64,000 nucleotides of DNA from Certhia americana (GCA_018697195.1 CM031857.1:95210966-95274965), one strand, 5' to 3'. Numbered from the stretch's first letter, positions 12,142 to 24,130 are shown. Numbers and translations: made by a program. The notes: generated from the letters alone by a model not told the origin.

Positions 12142-13538
12142 TGTCATGGTTTGACCCTGTCCAGATGCCAGACACCCAAGCACCTCTTGCTCACTCCACT
12201 GCAGCTTGCCAGAGGAGAGAAAATATAAAGAAGGCTTCATGAGTTAAGGTCTGGGAGAAAGATCATTCATTAAATACCATCATGGGCAAAAAAGGCTCAA
12301 CTTAGAGATACTAAGTGAATTTATTGCTAACAAAATCAGAGCAGGATAATGAAAAGTAGAAAAATCCCTTAAAAACACCTTCCACCTCAACCACTTCCTC
12401 TCACTGGCAGTGCAGGGAGACAGGGAGCTGGGGCTTACAAGTCAGTTCATCACCCGTGGTTTTTCTCGCTGCTCAGGGAAAGGAGTCCTGCCCCTGCTGG
12501 ACCCTGGGGTCCTCCCACAGGAGACAATTTTCTGTGAACTTCTCCAATGTGGCTCTATCTCACAAGCAACAGCTCCCTGTAAACTTTGGCAACATCAGTC
12601 TCTCTCACAGACACATAGTCCTCCCAAATCTGCTGCATCTCAGGTCACTCTTCCAGGGGATGCAGTCATCCAAGAACAGGCTGCTCCAGCCTGGAAGCAG
12701 GGCCCTCCAACCACCGTGTCTCCCACTGGATCACAGCCTCCTCCAGGCATCCACCCACTCCTGCATGGGCACCTCCCCCACGGGCTGCATGTGGATCTCT
12801 GCATCCCCTGTGGATCCCCACAGGCTGTGGGTGGATCTCTGCATCCCCTGTGAATCCCCACAGGCTGTGGGTGGATCTCTGCATCCCCTGTGGATCCCCA
12901 TGGGCTGTGGGCGGATCTCTGCATCCCCTGTGGATCCCATGGGCTGTGGGTGGATCTCTTGGATCTCTGCATCCCTGTGGATCCCATGGGCTGTGGGTGG
13001 ATATCTGCATCCCCTGTGAATCCCCACGGCGCTGTGGTGGATATCTGCATCCCCTTTGGATCCCCACGGGCTGTGGTGGATTCTGCATCCCCTTTTTTGG
13101 GTGGATCCATGGGCCGAGTGGGTGGATCTCTGCATCCCCTGTGGATCCCAGGCTGCGGGGCCAAAGCGGCTTCACCTGGTGATCCACCATGGCCTGCAGA
13201 GGAATACTCCTTCTCCAGCACATGGAGCACCTCCTGCCCCTCCTCCTGCACTGACCTTGCTGTCTCCATTTCTTTCCCTCACATGTTCTCACCTCCTCCT
13301 CTTCTCTGGCTAGAATTAAAACTACTCACCAAACTTAATTTTGATTTCGTCTTAAATATGTTGTCACAGAGACATTACCAACATCTCTAATTGGCCCAGC
13401 CTTGGCCAGTGACATGTCCATCTTCAGAGCCATCAGGAATTGGCTCTGTCAGATGTAGTGGAAGGTTCTAGGAACTTCTCACAGAAGCCACATCAGTGTC
13501 CCCTCCACTACAACGAACCAAGCCATGCAAAATCAACA
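12142..13538 (-). mobile_element. Full-length solo LTR (avian ERV, passerine ~1.4 kb type)
   Basis: On the plus strand it begins TGTCATGGTTTGACCCTG and ends AATCAACA, giving TG...CA ends and a length of 1397 bp. The polyadenylation signal lies on the minus strand (TTTATT on plus, 12320-12325), so transcription runs right to left; U5 is at the left and U3 at the right. The flanks TTGTTG (12136-12141) and AAGTTG (13539-13544) agree at four of six positions and may be a decayed 6-bp target duplication. GC-rich unit repeats typical of this family lie inside, one of which has expanded to a minisatellite (12793-13150). The proline-, histidine- and glycine-rich open frames here on both strands are translations of these repeats, not genes. 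No internal retroviral genes flank it. Confidence 0.88.
12793..13150. repeat. 40-bp GC-rich minisatellite inside LTR
   Basis: A tandem array of about nine units, each starting GGATCTCTGCATCCCCTGTG and closing with a GGCTGTGGGT-type block. Unit starts fall at 12793, 12833, 12873, 12913, 12952, 12999, 13039, 13078 and 13124. The first three intervals are exactly 40 bp, then the spacing drifts to 38-47 bp, and a 9-bp partial duplication sits at 12952-12961. The left units are the most uniform, which suggests recent expansion from that side. The array sits in the U3-like half of the LTR. Confidence 0.95.
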
Positions 13539-16500
13539 AAGTTGGCCTTTAGGCTTCTTCAGGTATTCAGTCCAATCATGATATAGCATATATTTTTCAA
13601 TAATATTTGTATTTGTATATGTATGAATCAGGTGATATTTTTTTCTACATAACAGCATAATATTGCTGATGCTGTAAATTACTATAACCATTATATTCTT
13701 TTTTATTAGAAAGAGTCTGACAATATGTGAGTGGTAACTACCCTCACTAGATAACTATTTCTATACCCTTTTAGAAATTTAATCTAAAGTATGTTTCTGC
13801 AACCAATAACTAATAACTAGGTAATTATTTTATTTACTACTCTTAGTACTTAAGGGTAATTTAGTAATATTGAGCTGATTCAAGGTCTTTTAATTTACCA
13901 GAGCATTTTTGTACCAACTGGTTTTGCATATATAGCTCAGACCCCTCACTGTCTTAGCTATCTGATCACATCTGAAAGTTACCTCAGGAAAAGTAAAAAC
14001 TCACTCAATTTCTTGGCCACTCAGCAATCTTCAATTGCTTTTCATCTTCAGTGTGTAATGAACTATCCCTTTTTTTTTTTTTTTTTACTTCAAATACACT
14101 AAGAAGGCCCTTTTGGTTACTTTATTATGTACTTGGCTGGAAGTTCCTCATTTTGTGCCTCAGTCTTTCTGATTTTGCTAACATTTTGTTACTGTTCAAT
14201 TAGTAATTCTTAGCTTTTCATTACTTCTATTTAGTAATTTTATTCCTTTAGTAATTTAGCCTACTACCTAATTTTTGTCAACTTTTTTTTATAGTTTCAG
14301 GTCATGCAAGATCCAACACTTAACTCCATTTAATCTCATTATATGGCCTATCGTTCTTCACAGCAATTCTTTGTCTTTCTGTTCCTAATATTGCTTTTTA
14401 AGGAATCATTGGCTCTCTAAATACCCGATTTCTTTGACTTTATTCCTAGGGGACCTTGCATCCCAGCATTTCTTTGACTCTGCAGAAGTTTATTGTCCTT
14501 TGTCATCAGTTTGCTCTTGCTTTCATTCCTTTATAAGGAATAGGAATTCTTTAATTTCAAAATTATTCTCATCAAATTTTCTCATACTTACAAATTTCCA
14601 ACATTTCTCCACAGTAATTTCAGTTAAGTCTACAAACCCTATATTTTTAGGCTCTGTTTCTCTTGTTTGAGACTGTAAAATGAATATTCATGCATCTTGA
14701 ACCCCAGGCTTGTGTTTTATCTATATGGACAGAAATACTCCCAGAAATGCATAAGGTGTATTTGTTCAGCTGAGAAGATCTTCACACTCCAGTCAGCCTG
14801 CCTTACTTGTGTAAATGGAAGAATTGATGCTTGTTTTTAAGACAGTCTCCTGCAAGTTACCAGGTGTTTAGTTACCTGCCTTGCTAATTCTGCTGTCTCT
14901 GGACAGGTGTCTTGGAGAACCTTGGGTGATGCTTCAAATGGCAAGAGGTGCCATATCTCAAAGGCACTGAGTTAATATATAACTACCCTGAGCAGATCTT
15001 CAATAACAATGTGGACACCTAGCTCATGTAATATTTAATCACATGCTGACAACTACATTATAAGTATATAAGCCTCATTCATTGCCTCCCATTGCACAAT
15101 TTAGCTGCAGAAACATAGGTAATTAATCTAGTATTAGTTCTGATGCCCTTGGCTGCTAACCTTCAGCTGCCACCTCAGAAGGGCAGGGTAGCTCCTGTGT
15201 TATGTTTAATAGTCGAATGCTGCTGCCTCACACATAGCAGAGCTGCTTCAATGGCACTGGATACAGATATTTTGGGAAATTTATTTAATACTTACAACAA
15301 AGTGAGATAAATCTGTCCATTAGTCTTCATCAAACCAAGTAAATTCTAATATTGATTATATATTAAGGATTCTACTTCTTCCTAAAACTGTTCCTCCTCC
15401 TTTTTTATTAGTAAATAAAGAGCTAAGGTTCACAGAAAATTTACTGATTAACCCTTCTCTTCATCCTCTGCAGAATCAAAATAACCCTGTCTCTTGGCTT
15501 GTAGAACTTTGTCCAAAATTCTGTAGGGTTTATTGCAGCATTTCCTTATCTGGTATAATTTTTATTATCTCCTCATTGGGTTCATCTGTATTTCTGAATC
15601 GTGCAGCACAAAAAGGGAATGACAAATGTTAGACTGGTATTTGATGCTGTTAGATCCTTTAGGGTTCTAATATCATGTGTAATAACTGGAGATTTACTAG
15701 CAGTGAAATCTACAGGTTCCCAGGGCTGGATATATACCACATGTCTACAAGGTGCAAAGGGATGACAGAACAGATAGCTAATGCAAAACAGATTTCCGTG
15801 GAGCCTCACAGGTTGTCTTGACATTACTGTCAATATCAGATCACCTTTAGTTGCTGATGTTGCTGTAGACCACTAAATTAGCTGTCTATGTAGTGCTCCA
15901 AAATTTCCTTTAAACACATAAAACACTCATATTTCCCAATGCTACTCAGACTGGCTTCTTGCTCTGATTGTGCTCTGTCCCCTGATTCAGAGAATCCATC
16001 ACCAACAAATAGGTATGAGAGATTTTTAGAGGCCTATAAATTTTGAAGGACTGAGGTAGTTCTTCCTACATAATGCTAATATTAACAAAAGTAACCAGAA
16101 AAAAAGAATCCAGACTGGATATTTTTTTTGCCAGTAACTCCTTCTGTCCTGACTTGAACATGAAAAATGCCTCAGAGAACAAAGTGAAAATAGCACCTCT
16201 TTTTTCTTTTTTTTTTTTTTTCTTAAACTACTCCACTGCAAACACACACACAAAAAAAGAATTATTCTTCCACTGCAAACACAGAAGTACAAAATAACCC
16301 TAATTCTTCTTCCATTTATGCTTAGCCAGTATCCATGAATCTCACTGATGTTAATATTGGCTTTTTGGATACCAGGAGAAAATATGAAATGTGAGAGTGA
16401 AAATAAGTTACAGCAAGTGAGGTGGGATTTGTGAAGATGATAAGGCCACACTTAAAAAGTGTTGTCTGTGGCCATTTCTCTATCTGCAACAACCAATTTT

Positions 16501-17526
16501 GTGTCATACTTGGGTCATGAACATGTTCTCCAAATCTCTTCATCTTCAGTGACACTTCCCATCTGCCATAAGTGTGACAGCAGTTAGAATACCAGTTTCA
16601 TACTTCCAAACTGAAGTTATGTGAAGAAAGAAATAAGCACAAGAAAAATGGTAAAGTTTCTTTGCAACTTCTCCGTACCTTTGACTTTAGGGTCAGTCAA
16701 AATACAGGGAATAAGGCTAGACTAAGTCTATGTCTACCATCAAAGGAACATAGTGTCATAAACAAGTCCATACTCCTTGATTTCAGAGCCAGAAACTAGT
16801 ATAGGTTCTTTTTATTACATAAAGTAGACATAACTTAAGGGAAGTTTCATGGTTGTAAATTTGGTTGTGCAGTCCATTTGTATTCTGGTTCCATATCTGA
16901 TGAAATCATACAGCAGCCTGTCTTCTGCATCATCCATTCTATACTTTTCAAAACCATCTCAGAGGATATTACATGATTTTAAAATACAAGCAACTTAGTT
17001 GCTCTTTGGTTTTGGTTATGGACAATTGTTCTGTCCATAATTTATTTCTTTGTAGATTCTTCAAGTCATGTTGTAATTTTTGCACAATTCTTGTTTCCCT
17101 TCTGTTCACATAAGTGATTTTTTTCTGGTTTGGATATAGGAGTTTTTCTTTCAGCCATGAAGAGGCACAGTTGTCTAAATATCTTACAAAACAAACAAGC
17201 AAACAAAACCAAAATAACTTTTTGTTATCCTCAATCTTCATTTTACTAAAAGTGAATCCTTTTCATTTCTCTTTCACAGAACAAACAGATAGTTAATTTG
17301 ACATGAGCTTACTTTTCTCTTCATTTCTGGCTGGCACCCAATGAAAGGATATTAATTCATGAAGTCTACACTCATTAGATGATTTTTTTTTTTTACTTTT
17401 TTACTAAAAGGTTGCCTCTATTAATCTGGTTTGATCACAAGCCCACCTTTGATCCCCAAACTTCAGTAATTCTATATTTCATACATCAGATCTCCTAACT
17501 TTGTAAATACTATATTTTGCCAGCAC
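13539..17526. other. AT-rich non-coding stretch, no gene recognised
   Basis: Nearly 4 kb without a recognised gene or mobile element. It contains poly(T) runs at 14070-14086 and around 16201-16221. A 15-bp direct repeat of TCCACTGCAAACACA occurs at about 16232 and 16269, either side of a short CA/A-rich stretch. Frames at 14434-14670, 15582-15833 and 16026-16451 have no domains and no splice context I trust. Confidence 0.6.
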
Positions 17527-17685
17527 TGGATCATAGAATCCTAGAATAAGAGAATGGTTTGGCTTGGAAGGAACCTTAAAGATCACCCATTTCCAACCTC
17601 CCTGTGGTGCCCCATCTTTCTTCTATGTTCCCTTCTGGTACTGGAACGCCTCAATTAGGTCACCCTGGAGCTTCTTTTTTCCAGA
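17527..17685 (-). mobile_element. CR1 LINE 3' end with internal deletion
   Basis: On the plus strand the piece starts with ATCATAGAATCCTAGAAT, the reverse complement of a CR1 3' tail, followed by the 'ccttaaagatcacc' CR1 terminal block. After about 70 bases it jumps to a more internal CR1 segment (near 17615-17685, 'ggtactggaacgcctcaattaggtc'), so roughly 300 bases of the 3' UTR are deleted. It abuts a CR1 piece in the opposite orientation. Confidence 0.8.
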
Positions 17686-17689
17686 AAGG

Positions 17690-17996
17690 TGGAGACTACT
17701 TACCAGTGGACAAGGTGAAAAAAACAAGGGGGAATGGGTTTAAATTGAAAGTGAATAGGTTTATATTAGATACTAATCTAAAGGAAAAAAATTCTTTGCG
17801 TTGAGGATAGTAAGACATTAGAACAGGTTCCCCAAGGAAGCTGGAGATGGCCCATCCCTGGAGGTTTTCATGGTCAAGCTGGGTGGGGGCTTTGAGCAAC
17901 TTGGTCTAGTGCAAGGTGTCCCTGTCCATGACAAGGGTTTTGGATCTAGATGATCTTCAAAGCCCCTCTCAACCCAACCCATTCTATGATTCTTGT
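17690..17996 (+). mobile_element. CR1 LINE 3' UTR copy, plus orientation
   Basis: A 5'-truncated CR1 end of about 300 bp. It shows the well-known 3' UTR course: 'agaacaggttccccaaggaagctgg', 'ggggctttgagcaacttgg', 'aaggtgtccctgtcc' and finally CCATTCTATGATTCT at the 3' terminus. It lies between two minus-strand CR1 pieces that share a segment, and so may have inserted into one older CR1. Confidence 0.88.
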
Positions 17997-18395
17997 AGGC
18001 TCCCCTCATGTGCTTTGCTGAAGGTAGCAATTAGGTCATCCCAAAGCCTTCTCTTCTCTAGGCTGATCAATGTCAATTCTCTCATACTTTCCTCATGGAA
18101 TAGGTGCTTAATTCCTTTAACCATCTTGCAGGCCTGCTCTGGACTTGCTCCAACAGATTGATGTCCAAACTGTGCTGGGGATCCCAGAGCAGGATGCAAG
18201 ACTTAAGGGGGATCACACCAGAGCAGAGCAGAGCAGAGGGCCAGAATCCCCTCTTGCCCTTCTGGCCACACAGCTTTGGATGCTGCCCAGGATACAATTG
18301 GCTTTCTGGGCTACAAGTGCACATTTCTAGCTCATGTCCAGCCTCTCATCCACCAGAACTCCCAAAGCCTTCTCAGTAAGTCTGCTTTCAATCTG
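17997..18395 (-). mobile_element. CR1 LINE, ORF2 carboxy-terminal fragment lacking 3' end
   Basis: The minus strand encodes the ORF2 tail of CR1 in broken frames ('ctttgctgaaggtagcaattaggtc' through 'gctcatgtccagcctctcatcc' on plus). Its 3' end is not present here; the sequence changes directly into the plus-strand CR1 at 17996. It overlaps in CR1 coordinates with the end of the piece at 17615-17685, see the findings. A short (GAGCA)n run sits near 18220-18236. Confidence 0.8.
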
Positions 18396-18609
18396 TTCTG
18401 AATTATACATTATTTTGCAAGGGACATGCAAGTTTTTCAACCCGGAGAATGACAGCTTATGTGATTCTTTGAATGCTTTTAAGATTATCCTTAGCAAGTT
18501 CAGTTATCATTGCTTCAGCAGGTTTGAATTGTTTTACTTTTTGATTTCCACTAATTTTCCTGAAGATTTACTCAAAATTTCCTACTCCAACCCCTTCTAA
18601 TATGTGCCT

Positions 18610-19080
18610 TATAGAATGGTTTGAGTTGGAATGAGCTTTCAAAGACCATCTAGTCCAACCCCCATGTCATGGATAAAGGCATCTTTCACTAGATCAGGAC
18701 CTTCAAAGCCCCTTCCTACATGACTTTACATATTTTCAGTGGGGTTTCCACGACTTCTCTGGGGAATATGTTCTAGTGTCCCACCAACCTTATACCAAAA
18801 CTTCTTTACATCCAAACTCAATCGGTATTCAGTTTAAAACCATTGCCCCTTATCCTGTCACTGCAGGCCTCAACATCTCTGTCTTCTGTGTAAGAATCCT
18901 TTATGTATTGAAAAACATCATTAAGGTCTCCCTGAAACCTTCTCTTCTCCCAGCTTTCTCAGCCTGTCTTTGCAACCACTTTCCTTAGCCTCCTAGTCAC
19001 CCTGCTTTTGATGCAGCCCAAAATATCACTGCTTTTATGAGCTGCAAGCACACACTGCTGGCTCATGTCTACTTTACTAG
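18610..19080 (-). mobile_element. CR1 LINE 3' region
   Basis: A second, older minus-strand CR1 end. On plus it starts near 'tatagaatggtttgagttggaatgagc', runs through the 3' UTR ('catctagtccaacccccatg', 'tctctggggaatatgttctagtg'), and reaches the ORF2 tail ('ggtctccctgaaaccttctcttctcc', 'gctggctcatgtctac') near 19080. Frames are not open. It is separated from the CR1 cluster at 17527-18395 by about 215 bases. Confidence 0.85.
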
Positions 19081-19841
19081 AAGTAGTCAGTGTTTTTGTA
19101 ATCAGAACTTTTATTAGAAGGTTTTCCAGATGAAGAAATTTTCTGCAAAAATTTCATTTTAATAATAATTTTTAATCATCATTAATTTAGTTGTGCAAAA
19201 TAAAAAGTAAAAATAATTACCTGACATTATAATATTCCATAATTTAGCTGAAGTGGTCGCTGTTCTCTCATATCACAGAAAATTGATAAAAGCAAAAGCT
19301 TCTATTTATCTGAAAGTGTTAGATCACCAGAGAATGAATCTATAGCTAGTACACATTTCTTTGTCAAAGTACCAATTATCCACATGTACATTTGAAGATA
19401 TAATACAAGAGGGTCCTTTTCTGTCTTTGCCTCACATTTCACTTGGATTTTGTCTCGTTTTTCTTTCTGGAACACATTGATAATGTATTTCATTTCCAGC
19501 ATGCCAGTTAGCAAGAATTTCACATGCACACCCTATGACAGATGTCCTTAATGATGTATGAACTTTCCAGACTCATTTCATTAAAGTTTTAATAGTAGAT
19601 CCTCGTAAACCTTAAATTATCCTCATTTGACCATCACACACTTACACACCTACCAGAATGAGTATTCAGACACTTAAACATTTCCCAGTGCTCGTCTCTT
19701 CCCATATGTCTGTGCATTTCTTCCCTTTGAAACTAGGTTTGAGCAAAAAGGTCAATGCATGTTGTCTCTGGAAAGCACCAACAAATAAAATTCTGAAGTA
19801 GCAACATATTTTTTCAGCTGTCCTAGGAATATTTAAAGCTG

Positions 19842-19879
19842 ATTACTTAGACTCTGTTAATAAACAGAGTCTAAGTAAT
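19842..19879. repeat. Perfect 17-bp inverted repeat (hairpin)
   Basis: ATTACTTAGACTCTGTT (19842-19858) is followed by the loop AATA (19859-19862) and then its exact reverse complement (19863-19879). Pairing does not continue outside the 17 bp. No run of T follows and no gene is nearby, so it is not assigned a terminator or RNA role. Confidence 0.95.
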
Positions 19880-20429
19880 AGTAATAAACATCAAGCTTTT
19901 TCCCTATGCAGAATTCTTGAAATTCAAACCTCACATATATCCTATTACAAAGTGTGATTTCCAAAGTGTCACATAGGACCTTGTCTGTTATGCCTGGTAG
20001 TTACAGATCAGATAGGAGATTATGAGGTTCTTCAAAATAACTTAATGTGCACACCAGCAAGGAAAGGTATCAAAATACTGTGAATCATTGGAAAGAGACA
20101 ACAGAAGACAAAGCCTCAATCTATCACTTTAAAAGAGCTTGTTGGACTTTTTCTTGGGCACTCTGAACAGGTTAGGCCTAGGCAACTCAAGGGGGATGAA
20201 ACTGAGTAGAGTAGAGTAATAGAAGGAGTAGAGCAGCAAACAAGGGGATGAAGGCACCACTCTTCAAGAGAGAAAAAATTATCTGATATTTTAAAATTTG
20301 GAAAGAATTACAAAAATCATTATGTATCAAAACATGAAGCCAAAACATATTGCTCTTACCGAAACTTTCTGAGACACCAGTTCAGAAAAATTCATGAAAG
20401 AATTTTTCTTCCCAATGGGTAGTGAATTT

Positions 20430-20620
20430 TCATGATTTATTGCCACAGGAAGCTGTGGAGATATAAGCAGGTTTATTAATTACAAATCCAAAGGAATTAG
20501 TCAGAGTCACACCTATTAGAGTCTCACATCCAACAGCTGAAGATGGGGTCAATTAAAAGGAGATGGATGAAGGAAAGTCACAAAATTTAGAGGCTCCTCT
20601 GAACTAGTACTTTCCAGTAC
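20430..20620 (+). mobile_element. Possible ancient CR1-like 3' fragment
   Basis: Weak resemblance to old CR1-type 3' regions: 'gatttattgccacaggaagctgtggagat' followed by 'aagcaggttt' matches the wording of old elements near the ORF2/3' UTR junction. The similarity is short and the ends are undefined. Confidence 0.3.
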
Positions 20621-22325
20621 TTTCTAATCCATGGAATAGTTCCTGTGTTCACATGTCTAAAGGCCCAACATTGAAGTTAAACCTCAGTATAGCAAAAACC
20701 TTTAACAAACTCAGATAAATGGAACTGAAAGAAATTAAGGGAAAAGACAGAAAGTGACATTAATTTGAATGACAATTGGAATACTCTTAAGTGAAATTTG
20801 ATCTATAAGCAATACATGTTAGATAAAAGGAGATGAATCAGATGATAGCGTGAAAAAAATTACAGCAACTTGGTTGCTAAAGAATTAGCATGTAGTCCCA
20901 TCCTAGATTCACTGCCCTACCTCAAATGCTTCTACTGGCCTGGCAGATGCAGCTCTGAGTATCTCTGCCATCCTAGAATGAGAAATGAAGAACATAAGGA
21001 ATAATATCCTACAGGTATTTAAAATTGAACAAAAATTGTGTTTAGATACATCAGTCAGTTCTCTTTCATCTTTAATAGATCACTAACAATAAATCTACAG
21101 TGCAAAAATTTGAAATATTGACATTCTCTGAAAAGATAAAATATGTGAGCAATGTATTTTTAAATAGAGAATGCAAAAAAATCTGAAAGCTTTAGTGACC
21201 CTAACAAAGAGTAAGTGTGGTGATGCTTGAAAAGCCACTCACTCTAAAATGGTACATGACTATAAATTCCTTCAAAGAGCTTTTTAGTAATATTTTGAAG
21301 TCTTCTGGTAATGTGTTTTACTCTGTTCATAGTAATAAGGAATGCTTTCCAGAATGCTGAGAAATATTTTGGAGCTTCTATATGCATTTTGCTATATTTG
21401 ATATATATTTTGTCTGTTTGTGGCAATAAATTGTCTACTATAAACTCTCCCAGCATGGAGGTAAAGAAAATACAAACCCAGAAAATGCAGCAGTAACTAT
21501 GCGGAGTCGGTTTCCTAACCAAGTTTCCTAATTTCCTGGTTTTGAACAAACTTGGTAGTTCATTTGGAAAATTTGGAAGTTAAATGAAAGTACTGAAGTC
21601 AAGTTTAGGAGAAGAGCATCACCAGCTGTTAATGGAAAGGCAATCCAGACTGGAAGACTTAACTATCTGTCTACAGAACTACATGTTCAAAAAGTACTGT
21701 AACAGCATTTAAAGTCTGAAGTGAATTTTGTAAGTACTTTGAGGATGAATTTTTAATTACAAAATGTAGTGTTATCAGCTCACAGGTTTGGTAGTTTTTT
21801 AGTTAATTCTGCATAATAATTTAAAATTTTAAGGCAAAGCAAGCAAAAGGATTGACCTTCACCGTTCTGAAGAAAGTAAAGCAAAACCATATCTTGTACC
21901 TCAATAAAGAGGAATTAAACAAGCTTGAAAACAAGTTTTCAAGTGTAGAATAAGTGTGATATTTTAAAAATCAGTAACATCTAAAGCTTTCAGGTAAACT
22001 ATGCACATACAAAGGAAAGGTAAGTTTAGTAGGTCAGAAAATAATGTAGTTGAATGAAAAAAACTGTTTGATAATCTTGAAACCAAAAGGCAATCACAGA
22101 AAAAGTGAAAACAGTAACATAAAATGCTCTATGAAAGAATAATAAAAGCATACAGTTACAAATTCAGAAAACCTAAGGAGTTAAAGCTAGCAGAGTATTA
22201 ACAACAATAGAATGTTCCCCAAGCACAGCACAATTTAAAGAGAGATTAAGAGAAATAGTGAGGTGAGCTACTGAGTGAAACAGAAGACATTTAAATGTTC
22301 AAATGTTTTTAACTTCAGCTCTAAC

Positions 22326-22342
22326 AAAAAAAAAAAAAAAAA
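22326..22342. repeat. poly(A) tract
   Basis: A run of 17 A residues without a recognisable retrotransposed body. Confidence 0.9.
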
Positions 22343-23104
22343 TCATGAGCCAGCACACCAACATTTTCAAGTAAATGCAAAGGCCTAAGAGAAATGAACA
22401 TGGCAAACGGTAGCAAGACAAGTCTTGCCCTGGAAATGTGCCAATGAAATTCTATTTTTGCCTCAACAGGAACAAATCCACTTTACAGAGTAATATAATT
22501 TCTCAGACAGCCAAAAGACATAGTGTTCATTTATGTTCCTACTTTCTTCCCAAGGGTCTATGAAACTAAAATCTGTGGGAGTTTGGTGACATTAAATTAT
22601 CTTATGTTACATGCCCCTCTCTTTCACTGAGAAGAGAGACAGCTGATGAGAATTATTTCATCATCACATGCTTGGAGCCTCATTTGTTATCAGAATGCTT
22701 TTTGGAAAAAAGTTGGGGGCGTTGAAAACAGAAATTAGAGAAACCAGGTACTTGACTAAGAATTCAATGGACTGAACTTATTGCTGTGATCATCAGACTA
22801 AGAAATGCCACAAATAAAAATCTTCCTCCTGAAGGAAGCAAAGGGATTCATGAGCAAGAAAACTTCTAATCTTGTGATTATGATGCTACAGAGCATGTTT
22901 TGGTGACTAAGTGTCTAGGGAACTTTCAGATAGGGAGTTCTGAGCTGGGTTTAGTATTTTAGTACACTTCATAACTGCAAATTCTCTGTAGAAAAAAATG
23001 TATTTTCAAATTAACAGTGTTAGAAGAATTATATGAAATTTGTGCTTGAAGGTACAGTTCAAGGAAGAAAGAAAGCAGTAGTGGATGAAGATTAAGTCAT
23101 GGAT

Positions 23105-23800
23105 TAATTGAAAGTCCAAGGGATCTGACAGATTGCACCTCGTGAGATCCAGTAATCCTTGTAAGATCACTCTCCACTATCTCTGAAAAAATGTGGAGAT
23201 TGGAAGACACTTCTTACAAATAGAACAAAATAAAAAGTTATAGTCAACCTCAAAAGAGACCAGAAGGTCAATTTAGGCAACTACAGGCCAGCAATTCTTA
23301 CTTCCATCCCTGGAAAAATCATGATGTGGGTATGCTCTAAGCCAAGGAAGTGGGAGTGACCAGGAGCAGACAGCATGGATTTACTAAAGGTATATTGTGC
23401 CTGACCAGCTCCATTGCATTTATGATAAAATGATTGAAAATGTAGATGGGTAGAGAGCAGGGTGTGTCCAATATCTTGACTTCAGCAACATTTTAGACTT
23501 TTCCCCCCATATTGCTATGTATAAATTAGGATTTTATAGTGCATGAGTGAACAACTTGATAAACAAAAATATATTTTGATGGTTGGACCCAGATGGTAAT
23601 GGATTGTACTCTATCCTGATGCTCCTAAGGTATCCATCCCAGCTCCTCTTATATTTAAGGTCTTCATCAACAAACTAGAGGCAATAATGGAGAGCAGATT
23701 CATCAAATTCATAGCTGATCTCAAATTGAGATGATCAGTCAATATGCTTGGGAGCAGGGCTGCCATTCAGAAAATCCAGACAGAATGGAAAAATGGAGCT
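23105..23800 (+). mobile_element. CR1 LINE, ORF2 linker and RT fragment
   Basis: A decayed plus-strand CR1 covering the linker before the reverse transcriptase ('ggatctgacagattgcacc', 'gatcactctccactatctctgaaaa') and the RT itself ('caactacaggccagcaattc', 'atcttgacttcagcaacattt', 'aaattcatagctgatctcaaa', the last matching the region of the FADD box). It ends near 'ctgccattcagaaaatccagac'. All frames are broken. Both CR1 ends are missing; the 3' part may continue at 26300-26690 beyond a later insertion. Confidence 0.85.
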
Positions 23801-23970
23801 GCTCTGTAAAAAAAGCCTGGGATGGTGGTAAGAACATCTATTATGGTATGTCCTGGCAGCTCCCAAGATACATGAACATAGGCAGAACCTATAGATCAAG
23901 GGAAAGTGGTGTCTGCCTCATTAGGTTGCATTTATTATAAATGCTGTAGAAATAACATTAACAAAGAGAT

Positions 23971-24130
23971 GATGGATGGATGGATGGATGGATGGATGGA
24001 TGGATGGATGGATGGATGGATGGATGGATGGATGGATGGATGGATGGATGGATGGATGGATGGATGGATGGANNNNNNNNNNGGATGGATGGATGGATGG
24101 ATGGATGGATGGATGGATGGATGGATGGAA
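23971..24130. repeat. (GGAT)n microsatellite with assembly gap
   Basis: About 160 bp of almost perfect GGAT/ATGG tetranucleotide, interrupted by ten N bases at 24073-24082. The true length is unknown because the gap lies inside the array. The MDGW and SIHP repeat frames on either strand here are artefacts of the tetranucleotide. Confidence 0.97.
24073..24082. other. 10-base assembly gap (N)
   Basis: Ten N bases inside the (GGAT)n array. A fixed small number such as 10 is commonly a placeholder, so the real missing length may be different. Confidence 0.95.

Larger units (their letters stand above)
19081..23104. other. AT-rich non-coding stretch, no gene recognised
   Basis: About 4 kb of low-GC sequence. 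It includes a perfect 17-bp hairpin (19842-19879), a weak CR1-like segment around 20430-20620 and a poly(A) tract at 22326-22342. I see no exon or RNA gene. Confidence 0.6.

Noticed and set aside
12793..13150. Possible CRISPR array
   Set aside because: The 40-bp units are directly adjacent with no unique spacers, and the DNA is from a bird.
12410..13390. Several overlapping frames of 110-209 residues rich in P, H, G and W
   Set aside because: They all arise from the GC-rich LTR and its 40-bp minisatellite and overlap on both strands; a 40-bp unit also shifts frame between copies.
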